Positions 32,749 through 42,833 of a stretch of 64,000 bases of DNA are shown here, in pieces (position 1 is the stretch's first letter; every line of letters starts with the position of its first letter). The stretch spans positions 175,428,017 through 175,492,016 of the forward strand of contig NC_061513.1 of the NCBI RefSeq assembly GCF_022539505.1. Direction: 5' to 3'. The position numbers and the translations under genes were made by a program. The stretch is from Lolium rigidum. Taxonomy: Eukaryota; Streptophyta; Magnoliopsida; Poales; Poaceae. The notes under the pieces were generated by a model. It was given only the letters and a program-made list of their open reading frames with translations. It made no database searches and was not told the origin of the DNA.

Positions 32749-34141
32749 GCCTTGCTGGTCCGAGTAACTTTTCCCCTTTCGCTTTTCCCACCTCTCTCTT
32801 TCTCTCTCCACCGTCCTCTCCAGATCCGGCCCGGCCGGCCCCTCCCCCTCCCTTCTCCGGCGTTTGCTGGCGTTGTGGAGCGGTGAGGGACCCCTCCCCT
32901 TGTACAACAGTAGTTTAGGTTTGGTCTTTGTTCCTGTGTTCAGCTTCTTGCTGCTGGTGTCTGGCTCTATGCCGGTTTGGAGTAGTTCGCCGGAGATTGG
33001 CCATGTCCGGCGATTTCTGGTGGTCTTCCTCTTCTTCGCGGTGCTCCAGTGGTTGGAGACGAAGGCGGAGAGGGGCTGTACCGCTGGCATCTCCATGAAT
33101 AAGGCTGTTTGGTGCTATCCCCTGAGGTGGAGACGAGGCGCTTGGAAACTTCCTCCGGCCGGCCGTGGTGGCAAGGAGAGGAAGTGCGCCGGCAAATTGT
33201 GCTCTGCAGCGGGAAGATGGCGGGGATGGATCCTGCTGCGCTTTGGTAAGAAGATCTCTGGGAGTTCATCATCAGCGGCTCTTCTTCGACGGCGTCCTGT
33301 CGTCCAGCTGCTGAGCTTCATGGCTGTGGGGCAGCCACTCCCTCCCGTGTCGCCAGTTAGCTAGCGAGCGGTGCCCAACCTCCAGGCCATTGTGCCAGAT
33401 CGGAGGCCATGGCTCGAGTTCGCCATGGCTCGCAAGGGAGCCGGTGGCCGAAATCAGCGGGTTGTGGCCGGGATCAACCGTTCCCCTCAAGGCAGACGGA
33501 ATCATGTCCAGACGGCGGCCACCAATAGGAGCATTGGGGCGGGCCGGAGTCGGGCGGATCTCCTTCAAGGGCATGCTTCATCGACGGTTGCAGGGGCACG
33601 TGGTGGTTGCAGGTAGAGGAGTCAGCGGCGGTTGCAGGGGAATGTGGCAGCGGCGTCTGCAGGGGCACACGTCTGCGGTGGTGGCAGGTGCACAAGGCGG
33701 TGGTGGTTGGGGCACGAGGAAACTAGATCCGGACAAAGACCATGGAGGGGAGGAGAGGCAATGGAGAAGAGGAGATGGGCTAAACCTACTTTTCGCCACA
33801 TTCATCGGTCGCTCACGTCAGGAGGGAGGCGGCGACAGTCATGTCGCCAGAGCTTGTTGTCTGTTTCTCAGCGACGAAGAAGCACACTCAGTTTCCACAG
33901 GATTCCGAGGGTGTGAGCTTGGAAAGTCTGATGGGTTGTTTACACAGGCCGGAGCGGTACCGTGGAATTGGCTCAGTTTTCCAGGCTATGATTCAGAGGC
34001 CTATCCAAACGGTGGAAACTGACCACAAATTTCAGATTCGCTGATTCGGAGCCCAATTCTACGCATCCAAACACAGTGTTAGAATATTTACCATTCCTAT
34101 GTAGATTCCAGCGAAACTCATTGGTCCCCTATGTCAACTGG
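32749..34141. other. GC-rich unassigned region
   Basis: GC-rich sequence with overlapping ORFs on both strands (32665-33096, 32864-33364, 33390-34022) but no domain, no convincing splice pattern and no conserved motif. The look is that of a LINE 5' region or a captured gene leader. The right border text, with CCAAACACAGTG near 34070, resembles a DNA transposon end without a partner. Confidence 0.3.
33583..33716 (+). repeat. Degenerate GC-rich tandem repeat
   Basis: Four or more imperfect units built around GGTTGCAGGGGCACGTGG (variants GGTTGCAGG, CGTCTGCAGGGGCACACG, GGTGGCAGGTGCACAAGG) follow one another at a spacing of about 30 bases. Confidence 0.5.
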
Positions 34142-34240
34142 ACAAAAGCCAGGTGTTTTTTTTGACACCTTTACCGTAGGGGAAGCCCCTACGGTGTAAA
34201 TTTTATATTAATATGCACAAAGATACAAAAGCCAGGTGTT
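34142..34240 (-). mobile_element. Tiny retro-insertion (LINE/SINE 3' end) with 16-bp duplication
   Basis: ACAAAAGCCAGGTGTT occurs at 34142-34157 and again, unchanged, at 34225-34240. Between them lie 67 bases that read on the minus strand as a retroposon tail ending in GGTGTC and an A-run. A perfect hairpin, ACCGTAGGGG with CCCCTACGGT (34173-34195), sits near the end. This is a complete target-primed insertion of a 3' end. Confidence 0.85.
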
Positions 34241-35741
34241 GTAGAAAACAGATTCCATGACGGTAGCTTTGGAACCGTGAGATCTCTTTTGAACGTCATA
34301 TTTGGTGATTGTATCACTTTTGTGGCGCAGAAATATTGTACAGAGCTGAACATTATTCTCGGAGCATCCCAACTCCGGCTAGCAGCACCGTAACATGCTT
34401 CTTGCAGCACCACCACTGACTACTGCGGATGACCATTTGCAGCACCGCATTGTGACCATTGGCAGCATCTGCTGTCACCGGTGGCAACACTATCGACTCT
34501 GGATTGCAACAACTCACGTAGCCGGCTTCACGATCCAACACCGTTTGAAGCACCTGCCATAGCTGATAGCAACTGACCACCACACTAGTGCTCGGAAATG
34601 GTGTCACCGTTGTAGAAGCCATGGATGGACCCCATGAAGCCCAACTTCTTCATATATCGTAGCATCCCACAAGAGCACCTCCATGGTTTCTGGCGGGATT
34701 GTGGTCGTGGTGCTCGGCAGCGATGCATGCGACGCTGGTCGAGCCGTCGTTGCAACTAGCCATGGCTGAACCTCGCGGGGTGGCGGCCAAATAGGGGTGC
34801 GGCGGCGACGGTGAAGTACGACACTAGAGTTCCATGGCGTGCGGCCGAACCTCACGGGAAAGCGTCGGTGATAGAGAAGGGGAAGAGGAACGGGGCAGAG
34901 GGACGGCTAGAGATGCGTCCCCAAAGAGGAGCTAAGGTGAGGAGGGGCATTTGAAGGAGAGGGGTCGGGGCGGCTCCATGTTCCTAGAGATTCGCTCACG
35001 ATCTCAACTAATTTGGGGAAGACAACAAACAAAAACGAGTGGACGAGAAGGCATCTATGGGCTTTTAGCATCTGCTAGAGACGCAAAGGCTCACAAATAC
35101 GCACATGCACTCACCTCTATGAACTCACGCACACCCTATCCCTATGAGCACCTTGGAGAAATTGAGTCCAAGAAACTTGATCCGATGAGTTTTGATATTG
35201 ACGAAGTCACCGCACCTCGCTAATGACGAAAACGTCGCTCTCCACTAAAAAAATACTCCGTCTATATAAGACATCAAAGTGACAAACTTAGAGTTTAAAA
35301 TTTTATGTTCTCTAACCATCCAACCACATATTGGTTCATAGTCGTCGTGGTTTTGCCAAATTTAGTCCTCTAGCAGTAATCATTAGCTGCATGACACACC
35401 TGACACGTCACCATCTGCGACATACTTCGACGAGGAAGATCCCCGAAAAAAGATGTTTCGATGAAAGAACATCACCCGTTGGCTAGTCTGCACTCGATCT
35501 CCAGTCAAACGTCTGTATTGTGTGTGCCGTCACGTTTGAACCTCTCGCCATGATGGCCTGATCTCTAACCATTCCTCCTGTCGTTTCGTCCTCTCGCGAT
35601 CAGCCAAGAAGAGTTCAAGTCACTATGTACTTCGGTTGAGCTGCCAAATGGGCCATAAAGCACTCAGGTAGACACATCACACCTACCACGCGGAAGTGGC
35701 CTGCCTCGGAAGTCGCGAGCCGCCACCGGCAACGGTGGTAC
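34241..35741. other. Intergenic sequence upstream of the PPR locus
   Basis: Minus-strand ORFs at 34353-34622 and 34604-34855 are compositional, with runs of GCAGCACC-like words and no domain. A piece at about 35070-35250 (CGCACATGCACTCACC, ATTGACGAAGTCACCGC) looks like a cereal repeat seen near genes. Nothing else is supported. Confidence 0.35.
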
Positions 35742-37361
35742 ATGGCGTCGCGGACGCTGGCCAGAGCTGCTCGGGGGCTTCCGCCGTTATCCCCTTTGGC
35801 CTTGAGAACCATCGCGGTCACCAATGCGGGCAAATCCGGTCAAGCAGAAAGAGCCCTCAAACTGTTCGACGCAATGCCTAGCAAGAATCAGGTGGCATGG
35901 AACACGGCGCTTGCCGCGCTCGTGGACGCCAGTCGTACAGAGTGGGCGCTCTCCTTCTTCCAGAACATGCCCAAGAAGAACGCCACCTCCTACGCCACCA
36001 TGATCGGGGGCCTCTCCCGTACCGGGGCGGTCACCAGGGCGCGCCATCTCTTCGACCAGCTGCCACTTGATGGGCACAATGTGTTTACCTGGACAGCCAT
36101 GATGTCGTGCCATGTCCGCAATGGTGAGCCCGACAGAGCTCTTGAACTGTTTGTGGTCCTTTACGGTGAGCTCTTTGAGCGCAAGGTTCTGCCCAACGCC
36201 CACTCCTTCAGCTCACTGCTCAAGGCATGTGTTGTCCTCAGGTTGCTCTCTGTGGCGTCACAGCTCCACTCGTGCATCGTCAAGCTCTTGGACGAGGGGA
36301 GCGAAGATTGCATCTTTCCTTGAAATGCGTTGATTGATGTGCACGCAAAGTTGGGTGCACTTTCTGATGCTGAGAAGGTGTTCCATGGGATGCGGTATAA
36401 GAACATCTCTTCCTGGAACATCATGATGGGTGGATACTCACTGCATAAGCTCGGTCACAGGGCCCTTGATCTCTCCAAATCAATGATGAGAAAGGATGCC
36501 GTCTCATGGAGCATCATAATATCCTGCCTGTGGGAGAACCTCCGTGGAGAAGACGTACTCCGTCTCTTCATCCATCTGGTAAGATTGGAAGGCCGCAGCG
36601 ATGGCCACGGCAATGGTAAGCTGTGCATGTCAACATACACTACCGTTTTGCACATCTGCTCAGTGTTGGCGTTGCTTGTTTTTGATAGGCAAGTCCATGC
36701 ACGCGCTGTGAAGAACAATCTTTGTCGTAGCAGTACCTTCCTCTGCAATTCTCTGGTCAGCATGTACAGCAGTTGTGGCATGACACATGATCTGCAGCAG
36801 GTGTTTGATGAAACAACAGTAAGTGACACCATATCATGGAACTCGGTGATACAGGGGCTTGGTCAGAATGGTCTAGGCAAGCAAGCCCTGCTGTTCGCAG
36901 AGCATGCACTTGAACTGAAAATGTACAATGGCAACACCTTCATCGCCATATTATCATCCTATAGCCATGCTGGATTGGTCGCCGAGGGGCTAGGCTACTT
37001 CCACTCCATGAATGAAAAGTATGGATTGGAGCGGACACTTGACCACTACATCAATGCTATCAATCTGCTCGGTCGTGCAGGGAGGCTAGAAGAGGCACAT
37101 TCCCTGCTTCAGAACATGCCGCTCGCACCAACTGTCGTGGCGTGGTCTACCCTTCTGCATTCTTGTTTGGCTCATAAGGACAGCTTGGTGGGGAGCATCG
37201 CGGCATGGGAACTGAAAGCTCTGCAACCCGATGGCAGCAAAAATTATGAGAGATTGGTGCTCGGTTGCAGAGGATCTGGCGAGATTACTGAAGCATCCTC
37301 TAGTGTGGCAGGGGATGCGAAAAGTGTTGTTCACATTCCTGGATGCAGCTGGGTCACCTGA
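35742..37361 (+). pseudogene. PLS-type pentatricopeptide repeat protein, one in-frame stop
   Basis: The frame from ATG 35742 to TGA 37361 is open for 539 codons except for one TGA at 36321-36323 (codon 194). The N-terminus (MASRTLARAARG) looks like an organelle targeting peptide. A chain of PPR motifs follows, for example VAWNTALAALVDASR, TSYATMIGGLSRTG, FTWTAMMSCHVRNG, then after the stop NALIDVHAKLG, SSWNIMMGGYSLHK, VSWSIIISCLWEN, ISWNSVIQGLGQNG and NTFIAILSSYSHAG. The end IPGCSWVT is the start of an E-type tail that stops there, with no DYW domain. Such proteins bind organelle RNA for editing, splicing or stability. The stop falls in a motif where a sense codon differs by one base (GGA to TGA), so it looks like a recent nonsense mutation or a sequence error. 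Short isoform starts are possible but unlikely to work. Confidence 0.85.
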
Positions 37362-38117
37362 GGTCTGAGTGTCTGACCATAAGTTCGCCCCAGGGTTCTT
37401 CAGCTCATGCCAGGAACAAATTTAGCCTCTGTACATACAGCTTCAGCCCTACAGATATCTGCGCTCACCATTGCTTGTTGCACACGCCCCAAATATTCTG
37501 AGCTTTAGTGCCAGTCTTGGCTTCATGATGCTGATCTGACAAGAGATAGAAGGTTTGATTCTTTCAAGTGAAGAAGTCGCGCCATCTTAACTTGGCGTTG
37601 ATGGTTTTGCAAGGTAGACAGCGACTCAACAAACTGTTACTATGTATGTATCATCCGTTTGACTTTGTTTGGAGTAATTACGTATCTACGGTACCATGGT
37701 AACGGAGCATTGCACAAATATAAACTTCGTGAACAACAACTACTAGTCAAGTACTACTAATATGTGTGCATTTATTATCAGGCAAATGTTGATTGTTTGC
37801 TAATTCTTAGTTGCCTAAAATTTTCATGTCTCAGTTACCCTAATGCTCGATTTGGAAGGCTTCGGTGCCATCCAAAGTAAAGATCTCTGCCTTGAAAGCA
37901 GCAAATAATGCCTTAGCAACCGTGGAAAATAAACGGAACAGAGGAACGAAGGTGATAGGGTTTTGCGCTATGCAGACATGAACGCAAGGACATACCCCAT
38001 GCTCTTTTCCGCTACCAGCATACTCCCTTTGGAGCATGATGAGGATGATCTGGCACCTTCCGTCAGATAAGGATGTCCAAGTTAACCCAACTATGTGGGT
38101 ACAGTCAGTCCTAGCTT
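37362..38117. other. 3' flank of the PPR locus and intergenic sequence
   Basis: Non-coding AT-rich sequence after the PPR stop. The minus-strand frame at 37840-38133 has no recognised domain. No repeat ends are visible. Confidence 0.35.
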
Positions 38118-38387
38118 CTATACCAATGCACATGATTGATGCGTTTCTGTTAGTTCTCTAGAGATCTTGGTATGCCCGCATCCCGCAACAAAGTCACCCA
38201 TGCTAAACCCCTCCCTTCTGTTGAAAGGTCTAAGCGTTTTCTCTGTGGCTACCTTCACACTCTCAGGAATTTGAAAACTGTGTCCACGACATACATGATC
38301 AAAGGGAAACAGGCCATTCTTACAGATGTGTCTGATAGCGTTCCTGATCGCCTCAAGGAGCCACCAGACAAGTGTTGTAACATACAC
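38118..38387 (-). other. Unidentified 89-codon ORF
   Basis: A minus-strand frame with natural-looking composition (FPFDHVCRGHSFQIPESVKV, RREGFSMGDFVAGCG) that I cannot assign. It overlaps the start of the LINE fragment on the other strand. It might be part of an exon of a captured or broken gene. Confidence 0.2.
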
Positions 38388-39450
38388 ACTGCACTATTGC
38401 TAGTGTTTGGGATGGTCATGATCTTAAATTTACTTTTCGGAGAACTGTTGTTCAGCAATTGTATGACAGGTGGCTGGACTTAGTACATTTGGTTAGCTCC
38501 CTGTCTTTTAATGATAATGAAGATTTACCTGTGTGGATGTTTCATTGAGTGGGGTTTACTCAGTGAGATTATTTTATGGGGTAATTAACAACGGTGGGGT
38601 TATCCCTATTCGTACCCTGTTTGTGTGGAAGTTGATCATTCCCCCACATATCTTTGGCTTTTCTCTAATAACAAAACTCTTACCATAGATAATTTGAACA
38701 AACATCGTCATGTTGAGGACAAAACTTTAATTGTCTCGTGTGTTCTGTTCTGAGTAATCAGTGGACTACCTGTTCTTTAATTGTCTCGTGGCTCAACACA
38801 TATTGAAAACTATATATGATATGTTTGGCATCAATATTGGAACTAATTTTGAATCAGTGGCTAGATTGGTGGATTAGTAATGAGAAGAATGATGTTCTCA
38901 ATGCTGTGCTTTGGTCGATCTGGTCGGTGAGGAATGAATTTTGTTTTCAGGGAAGAAGATGGACAACAATGGACGCGGTCTGGAGCAGGGTGATTCCAAA
39001 CATAGGAAGATGGCGGGTGCTATGCAAGGATGCTCATACGCTGCTGTTGGAAAGAACAAGAGGAGAGCTGCTGCAGATAGCCTGGAGATGAGCTATGCAA
39101 GATTCGTGAAGTTTATTGATCGAGTTCCCTCTCTAAATAAAAAAAAGCGTTGGCAGAAACCTCCCTGTGTGGTCCCTGCTCGTTTGTTGACCGTTTGGAA
39201 CCTGGTAATGGACGTTGTAACAAAACACCTTGGTTGCATTTTAAATGGAACCACGAGGGGGAACCCCGTTTCTCTAAATAAAAAACGTTGGCAGAAACCT
39301 TTCCAAGGCTGGGTTAAGCTAAATATTGATGGGTATGTCAAAAGGAGAATGGTAATGCAGGCGCTGGAATGGTCCTCAAAGATGAAGAAGGCAAGGTCTG
39401 TGCATGCCAACTACTGAAGTGTTATTATCCATATGAATCTGAAGCCAGGG
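38370..39450 (+). pseudogene. LINE ORF2 fragment: zf-RVT region and start of RNase H
   Basis: The frame fragments are typical of the end of a plant LINE ORF2: TFRRTVVQQLYDRWLD-like text, YSVRLFYGVINNGG, VWKLIIPPHIFGF, TIDNLNKHRHVED, then AVLWSIWSVRNEFCFQG and the beginning of RNase H (GWVKLNIDGY, AGMVLKDEEGKV). Stops and frameshifts divide them. The fragment ends where the Gypsy LTR starts at 39451, so that LTR probably cut it. Within it, a piece of about 35 bases near 39128 is repeated near 39270 (both contain CGTTGGCAGAAACCT). Confidence 0.75.
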
Positions 39451-39992
39451 TGACGTGGGCATTACCCTTCGGGTAACCAATGTTGCCCTACCCTGTATTT
39501 CCTAGTTGGAGGCCCATGAAGGTACTCGACGGCAAGATGGGCCACTAGGGCGGTGCAACGGAAGATTCCTTGAAGTACAAGACGCGGAAGGAGCCGAACA
39601 AGGAAAGTCCAGAGATAGATCTACTGTAAACCTAGTCGTACCCGATTAAGCCTCTTGGGACCTGGCCTCCTATATAAAGGCCAGGAGAGGGGCTGTCGAG
39701 GGACACGATCAATCTTAGCGATCTTAGCCGCGCAAGCTTAAAGCTAGGTCACCTTAGCGCTTAGCCAACTCGACGAGATCTCAGCCGAACTATTCGGCAC
39801 CCCATTGTAACCCATTATCATCATAATCAAGAACAGACAGGCAGGACGTAAGGGTTTTACCTCATCGAGGGCCCCGAACCTGGGTAAATCGCTCTCCCCG
39901 CTTGTCTGCGAACCGATGTCACGTGTCAGCTTGCAGGATTCCATCAACCCTAAGCCCCTATCGGAGGGCATTGCCGAGGAGCACCCTCGACA
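39451..39992 (+). mobile_element. 5' LTR of a Ty3/gypsy element
   Basis: The sequence from TGACGTGGGCATTACCC to CACCCTCGACA has TG...CA borders, a core CTCCTATATAAAGGCCAGG (TATA box about 39671-39678) and is followed by a primer-binding site and gag. The length is about 542 bases. The left border is inferred and could differ by some bases. No second LTR is in the window because the minus-strand TGATACG element at 41229 interrupts the internal region. Confidence 0.7.
39671..39678 (+). promoter_or_regulatory. TATA box of the Gypsy LTR
   Basis: CTATATAAAGGCC lies in the middle of the LTR, about 30 bases before a GGGCTGTCGAGGG stretch. Confidence 0.6.
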
Positions 39993-40012
39993 ATTGGCGC
40001 CGTCTGTGGGAA
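39993..40012 (+). other. Primer-binding site
   Basis: ATTGGCGCCGTCTGTGGGAA directly follows the LTR end, as in many grass Gypsy elements. It would prime minus-strand DNA synthesis. Confidence 0.7.
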
Positions 40013-40050
40013 ACTTGTCGGCACAAGATCGGTCATCGGCAAATCCAACC

Positions 40051-41228
40051 ATGACACCGGCGACTTCACCGGCAACTTCATCAGCAACTTCATCGACACC
40101 GTCATCACCGAACCTGCGAAGCCCAATTCGATTCGGCTCCTACGAGTTCACCCCGCACAGCGATTCCTCCCGCTCAAACTTTTCAGATCTGCAAGGAAAC
40201 ATGGAGATGACCTTCGGCAGCGTCCACTACAACGTCAACGCAGAGGGAATCCTTCGACTGCTGGAATCGCCCACTTCCAGATCGACGAGTCCAAGCGCGT
40301 CATCATCACTCGACCTTTCGGCTGGTCTGACAGGCTCGACAAGTTCACCCGCGCCCTCGACTCCTCGTTCCGTGTCTTCCATGTCGGTAGGATCCGACGA
40401 TCCCGCATCCTCGGAGTTAACCTCGTACTACTGCTTGAACTGCGACACCAGGCACGGGCTGGGATCGAGCGACACGCCATTCATCTGCAATGCCCAGTAT
40501 TCATCGGGAGAGGACAGTATCGACAGCATCGTCTGAGGAACCACCCGAAGAACGGCACACCATCAGGTTTATGTCGCCAATAACACAGGAAACACAAGGC
40601 ACAGAGGAAACGGAGACCATACTCCTCGTTCCAGTAGGCGGGCGAGTTTCGAAAACAGCGCCAGCAACCACGACAGCGACTACACCATCGCGGACGAAGA
40701 GTGGGCAGCCGCTAGAGCAGTAGTACTCAACAACATGCCGCTCCCCGCAGGAACCTCGGTCGGAACCCTCAATGCTTATCGCTCTATACTAGAGAAAAAC
40801 CGGGAGCATCTGTCGAAGGAACAAGCCACCCTCGAGAGACGCCTATCTGCGGCAGATCGATCCAGTGAACGGCGAAGAGGCTCACAGGCAAGCGCCTCTC
40901 GAAGTACTCAAGGGGCAGGCAAGCACCGGTCGAGGCTATCCAGGCTTTTGGAAGATGACGCTAGAGAGATCACGTCGAACCTAACCAAGTCCTTTATGAC
41001 TACGGGCACCGCAGGTATGCCACGGCCGAAAACCGTTGCAGGAGCAACTGCCAACCTTGCTGCATACCTCATCAACCAGCGCCCTGAAGGATCCATGGCT
41101 CAAGCTCATCGAGGCGCCCTGGAAAGCCTCGCGATACTGGGAAATAATCTAGTTCCACAAAAGGAAAAGACCACGCTGCAGGGTGGTGGCTCAAAGTATC
41201 ATGCTAGAGACGCTCGGGATGAAATCAC
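40051..41228 (+). pseudogene. Ty3/gypsy gag N-terminal region
   Basis: From ATG 40051 one frame runs through a Ser/Thr/Pro-rich N-terminus, then EEWAAARAVVLNNMPLPAG, a coiled-coil-like part (ILEKNREHLSKEQATLERRL) and KSFMTTGTAGMPRPKTVAG, all of which I recognise from gag of Triticeae Gypsy elements. A single TGA at 40534-40536 interrupts it, probably from CGA. At 41228 the frame is cut by the TGATACG element. The rest of the polyprotein is not present to the right of the gap in this window. Confidence 0.7.
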
Positions 41229-42833
41229 TGATGGCGTGTAACTCACACGTTCGTTGGGAACCCCAAGAGGAAGGTATGATGCGCACAGAAGCAAGTTTTC
41301 CCTCAGAAAGAAACCAAGGTTTATCGAACCAGGAGGAGCCAAGAAGCACGTTGAAGGTTGATGGCGGCGGGATGTAGTGCGGCGCAACACCGGAGATTCC
41401 GGCGCCAACGTGGAACCCGCGCAACACAACCAAAGTACTTTGCCCCAACGAAACAAGTGAGGTTGTCAATCTCACCGGCTTGCCGTAACAAAGGGTTAAC
41501 CGTATTGTGTGGAAGATGATTGTTTGCAAGAAAACAAGAAAGAACAAGTATTGCAAAGCAGATTTGTATTTCAAGTATAAAAGAATGGACCGGGGTCCAC
41601 AGTTCACTAGAGGTGTCTCTCCCATAAGATAAAAGCATGTTTGGTGAACAAATTACAGTCGGGCAATTGACAAATAGAGAGGGCATAACAATGCACATAC
41701 ATGTCATGATAAATATAGTGAGATTTAATTGGGCATTACGACAAAGTACATAGACCGCCATCCAAGCATGCATCTATGCCTAAAAAGTCCACCTTCAGAG
41801 TTATCATCCGAACCCCTTCCAAGCATTAAGTTGCAAAACAACAGACAATTGCATTAAGTATGGTGCGTAATGTAATCAACAACTACATCCTTAGACATAG
41901 CATCAATGTTTTATCCCTAGTGGCAACAAGACATCCACAACCTTAGAACTTTCTCGTCACCGTCCCGGATATCAATGGAGGCATGAACCCACTATCGAGC
42001 ATAAATACTCCCTCTTGGAGTTAAGAGCAAAAACTTGGCCAGAGCCTCTACTAATAACGGAGAGCATGCAAGATCATAAACAACACATAGGTAATAACTT
42101 GATAATTAACATAACATAGTATTCTCTATCCATCGGATCCCGACAAACACAACATATAGTATTACAGTATAGATGATCTTGATCATGTTAGGCAGCTCAC
42201 AAGATCCAACAATGAAGCACAATGAGGAGAAGACAACCATCTAGCTACCGCTATGGACCCATAGTCCAGGGGTGAACTACTCACTCATCACTCCGGAGGC
42301 GACCATGGCGGTGAAGAGTCCTCCGGGAGATGAATCCCCTCTCCGGCAGGGTGCCGGAGGAGATCTCCAGTAATCCCCCGAGATGGGATTGGCGGCGGCG
42401 TCTCGCAAGGTTTTCCGTATCGTGGCTCTCGGCATCGGGGGTTTCGCGACGGAGGCTTTAAGTAGGCGGAAGGGCAACGTGGGGGCCACACGAGGGCCCC
42501 ACACCACAGGTCGGCGCGGCCAGGGCCTCGGGCCGCGCCGCCCTAGTGTGGCGGTGCCTCGTGGCCCCACTTCGACTCCTCTTCGGTCTTCCGGAAGCTT
42601 CGTGGCAAAATAGGACCCCGGGCGTTGATTTCGTCCAATTCCGAGAATATTTCGTTACTAGGATTTCGAAACCAAAAACAGCAGAAAACAAAGAATCGGC
42701 TCTTCGGCATCTTGTTAATAGGTTAGTTCCGTAAAATGCACGAATATGACATAAAGTGTGCATAAAACATGTAGATATCATCAATAATGTGGCATGGAAC
42801 ATAAGAAATTATCGATACGTCGGAGACGTATCA
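41229..42833 (-). repeat. 3' LTR of the minus-strand TGATACG element
   Basis: On the minus strand it begins TGATACGTCTCCGACGTATC at 42833 and ends CGCCATCA at 41229, 1,605 bases. It matches both LTRs of the plus-strand copy. The ORFs in it on both strands (41191-41773, 42277-42802) are LTR text. Confidence 0.85.

Noticed and set aside
32665..34022. Possible host gene with ORFs up to 210 codons
   Set aside because: No domain, frames on both strands, degenerate tandem repeat inside; compositional explanation is enough.
34040..34090. Possible DNA transposon end (CCAAACACAG)
   Set aside because: No matching left end with duplication could be found in the window.
34353..34855. Minus-strand ORFs with repeated GCAGCACC-like words
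   Set aside because: Low-complexity repeat text; no start context or splice signals.
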